Source of the DNA: Clavelina lepadiformis
Taxonomy: Eukaryota > Chordata > Ascidiacea > Aplousobranchia > Clavelinidae
DNA length: 64,000 nucleotides
Assembly: GCF_947623445.1 (NCBI RefSeq)
Contig: NC_135240.1
Location: forward strand, 22,134,001 to 22,198,000
Reading direction: 5' to 3'
Part shown: positions 62,701-64,000 of the stretch, piece after piece
Layout: every line of letters begins with the position of its first letter
How positions within the stretch are numbered: the first letter of the stretch is position 1
The notes under the pieces: generated by a model
Databases searched by the model: none
Seen by the model: only the letters and a program-made list of their open reading frames with translations
Told to the model about the DNA's origin: nothing
Position numbers and translations under genes: made by a program

Positions 62701-64000
62701 TAATATTTTGCATATGAAATGAAAGAAAATATACTTCAGGTGATTTATCAGAATAATACCTATTAAAGGAGGGCCTTGAGCTGTATTCTCCATATCTGAT
62801 GAAGTCCAAAGAAACGGAAGGCCATCTCTGGTCTAGAAAAGTTGATTTAATATAAAATATCTTGATAAAACAAAAACTACAAAAAAGGAACCAAGATTTT
62901 TTTACCCCGACTTGTAACTAAAGTGACAAACCTGGCAACACAATGTTGAAATCAAATGATCTGAATCAAAGTTATCCAAATCAGCAAATGAAAACCATTT
63001 TTTTGCAATGTAATGACCCTTTTTTTGACACACTAAAACATTTTCTGCAGTGGTTCCTCCCACCTGGATACAAAAAGCATTTAAAACAGGTTTTAATCAA
63101 GTCTTTATTTTCTGACACAAGCCATGTAAACAATTTTTAGACATCATACTACATTAAATTGGCTATGAGAACCTCATGGCTGTATCCAATTAAGTGTGGT
63201 AGATGGTTTCTTTCGAATAGGTTTAATTTTTTTAGAAAAATATTTGCTCTACAGTAGTTACTGAAAGACCTAATTTTTTGCAGTCACAATATGACTAGAA
63301 CCATGTTGAGTTACGTTGAGCTCATGTTAAGTCAAGCTATTTTGGACATTTGACTCGAGTCAAGTCAAGTCATGAAAAAATGTGACTTAAATCCACTAAA
63401 GTCAAGTCAACGACTGGGGTCATTAGGTATGATACAACACTGACTCGAAACAGCACCATGCTGCAATGAATATAAAATAAAATGACATATCCCAGCTAAT
63501 TGTCTTCATAATTTCATTGTTTCTTAAAACAGAAATGAAGGCATGACAGCCTATTTATTTTGCTTGAAGTTTTAACTGGTACTGGTATGATAATCTTTAT
63601 CTTCAGACTGAAGAAATTCTTTGCATGACTTAAACACGGAAACAATTCTTTATCGGTCGAGCTAGGATTACAGAACTAGCTTTTGTGCGAGTTTCAATTG
63701 TCAAACATCTTTTATATAGTATTGCCTGAATTTACAACTGTCCATCATGTCCACTGAACAGGAGAAAGTGCCGTTAATACATTATCCAAGGGCATTACAA
63801 CGGTAACTGAAATGCACAGTTTATCAAAATCTTAGCTATGCTAACCTGTAAGGTACCAGTATTAAACTTTAGGCGTTACAGTCTAACTTTTTCTGCTAAA
63901 AAATTCCAAACTTGCAACATAAAACTACATTTTAACTTTTAACCTACTTTGCAAAAGAACATACAGCGTGATACCATACGAAGTCTTACCATGTCTGCTT
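59797..64000 (-). CDS. MYND-finger protein with long helical region, 3' part (continues past the right edge)
   Basis: No named orthologue recognised. Eleven exons join in phase: 62932-63063, 62760-62832, 62507-62650, 62199-62305, 61875-61952, 61606-61736, 61185-61383, 60861-61084, 60618-60707, 60147-60486, 59797-59937. A probable further exon at 63990-64000 crosses the edge (donor GTAAGA). About 555 C-terminal residues are visible. Most are helical and leucine-rich with armadillo/HEAT-like spacing (NPVLPIIRQKCLDALTNVL, ALHILCWNITEAGGLLVIF). The C terminus is a MYND-type zinc finger spanning the last intron: CCSYRKC from one exon, then WKSCENCGITCYCSDACRIF and EHGAEIC from the next. MYND fingers usually bind proline-rich partners; the role of this protein is unknown. 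The 61383 acceptor (GTGAG|AA) is chosen because the acceptor five bases upstream breaks the phase. Confidence 0.78.

Noticed and set aside
63300-63420. Clustered AAGTCAAGTC motifs
   Set aside because: Looks like a small diverged repeat inside an intron of the MYND gene; no array regularity or known element could be shown.

Overview
The window looks like AT-rich nuclear DNA of an invertebrate chordate, most likely an ascidian tunicate. The reasons are compact multi-exon genes with short introns, protein-level likeness to vertebrate orthologues (eIF2B-epsilon, APH-1, LYRM9, B3GALT6, GATD3/ES1, NSMCE2, transglutaminase) and many small DNA-transposon relics. The genus cannot be fixed from sequence alone. 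Gene models were built by hand by matching splice sites and reading phase; no similarity search or transcript evidence was available.

Layout. 1-1660: a transposon-like segment bounded by long imperfect inverted repeats. 2984-7928 (+): EIF2B5, 16 exons, 704 aa. 7929-11648: intergenic, with a whole hAT-type MITE. 11649-20153 (+): a transglutaminase, 16 exons, 701 aa, with the catalytic Cys-His-Asp triad present; its large introns hold a MITE containing telomere-like repeats and another hAT MITE. 21310-25761 (-): four close-set, apparently single-exon genes in one direction, in transcription order APH1, LYRM9, a TBC-like protein and B3GALT6; this could be a tunicate operon. 28821-about 33400 (+): NSMCE2/MMS21, a SUMO ligase of the SMC5/6 complex, with a broken transposable-element ORF in its first intron and an unresolved 3' end. 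35172-43474 (-): a five-exon gene for a 1,048-aa protein joining an N-terminal death-fold-like domain to a STAND/NB-ARC-like P-loop NTPase and a long helical C terminus; a piggyBac relic sits in intron 2. 46323-47654: a second, internally deleted piggyBac. 48528-49813: a Tigger/pogo-like element, with inverted termini and TA target duplications, that carries about 1 kb of ribosomal DNA (18S 3' end, ITS1, complete 5.8S, ITS2, 28S 5' end). 51196-54303 (-): GATD3/ES1, six exons, whose last intron has textbook AT-AC U12 (minor spliceosome) termini. 54304-59796: mostly empty intergenic DNA. 59797-beyond 64000 (-): the 3' part of an unrecognised MYND-finger gene.

The genes share no single pathway: translation initiation control, protein crosslinking, gamma-secretase, proteoglycan linker synthesis, mitochondrial small proteins, SMC5/6 SUMOylation and a probable signalling or immune NTPase. 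The most unusual objects are the rDNA-carrying transposon, the death-fold/STAND gene, the AT-AC intron and the candidate four-gene operon.
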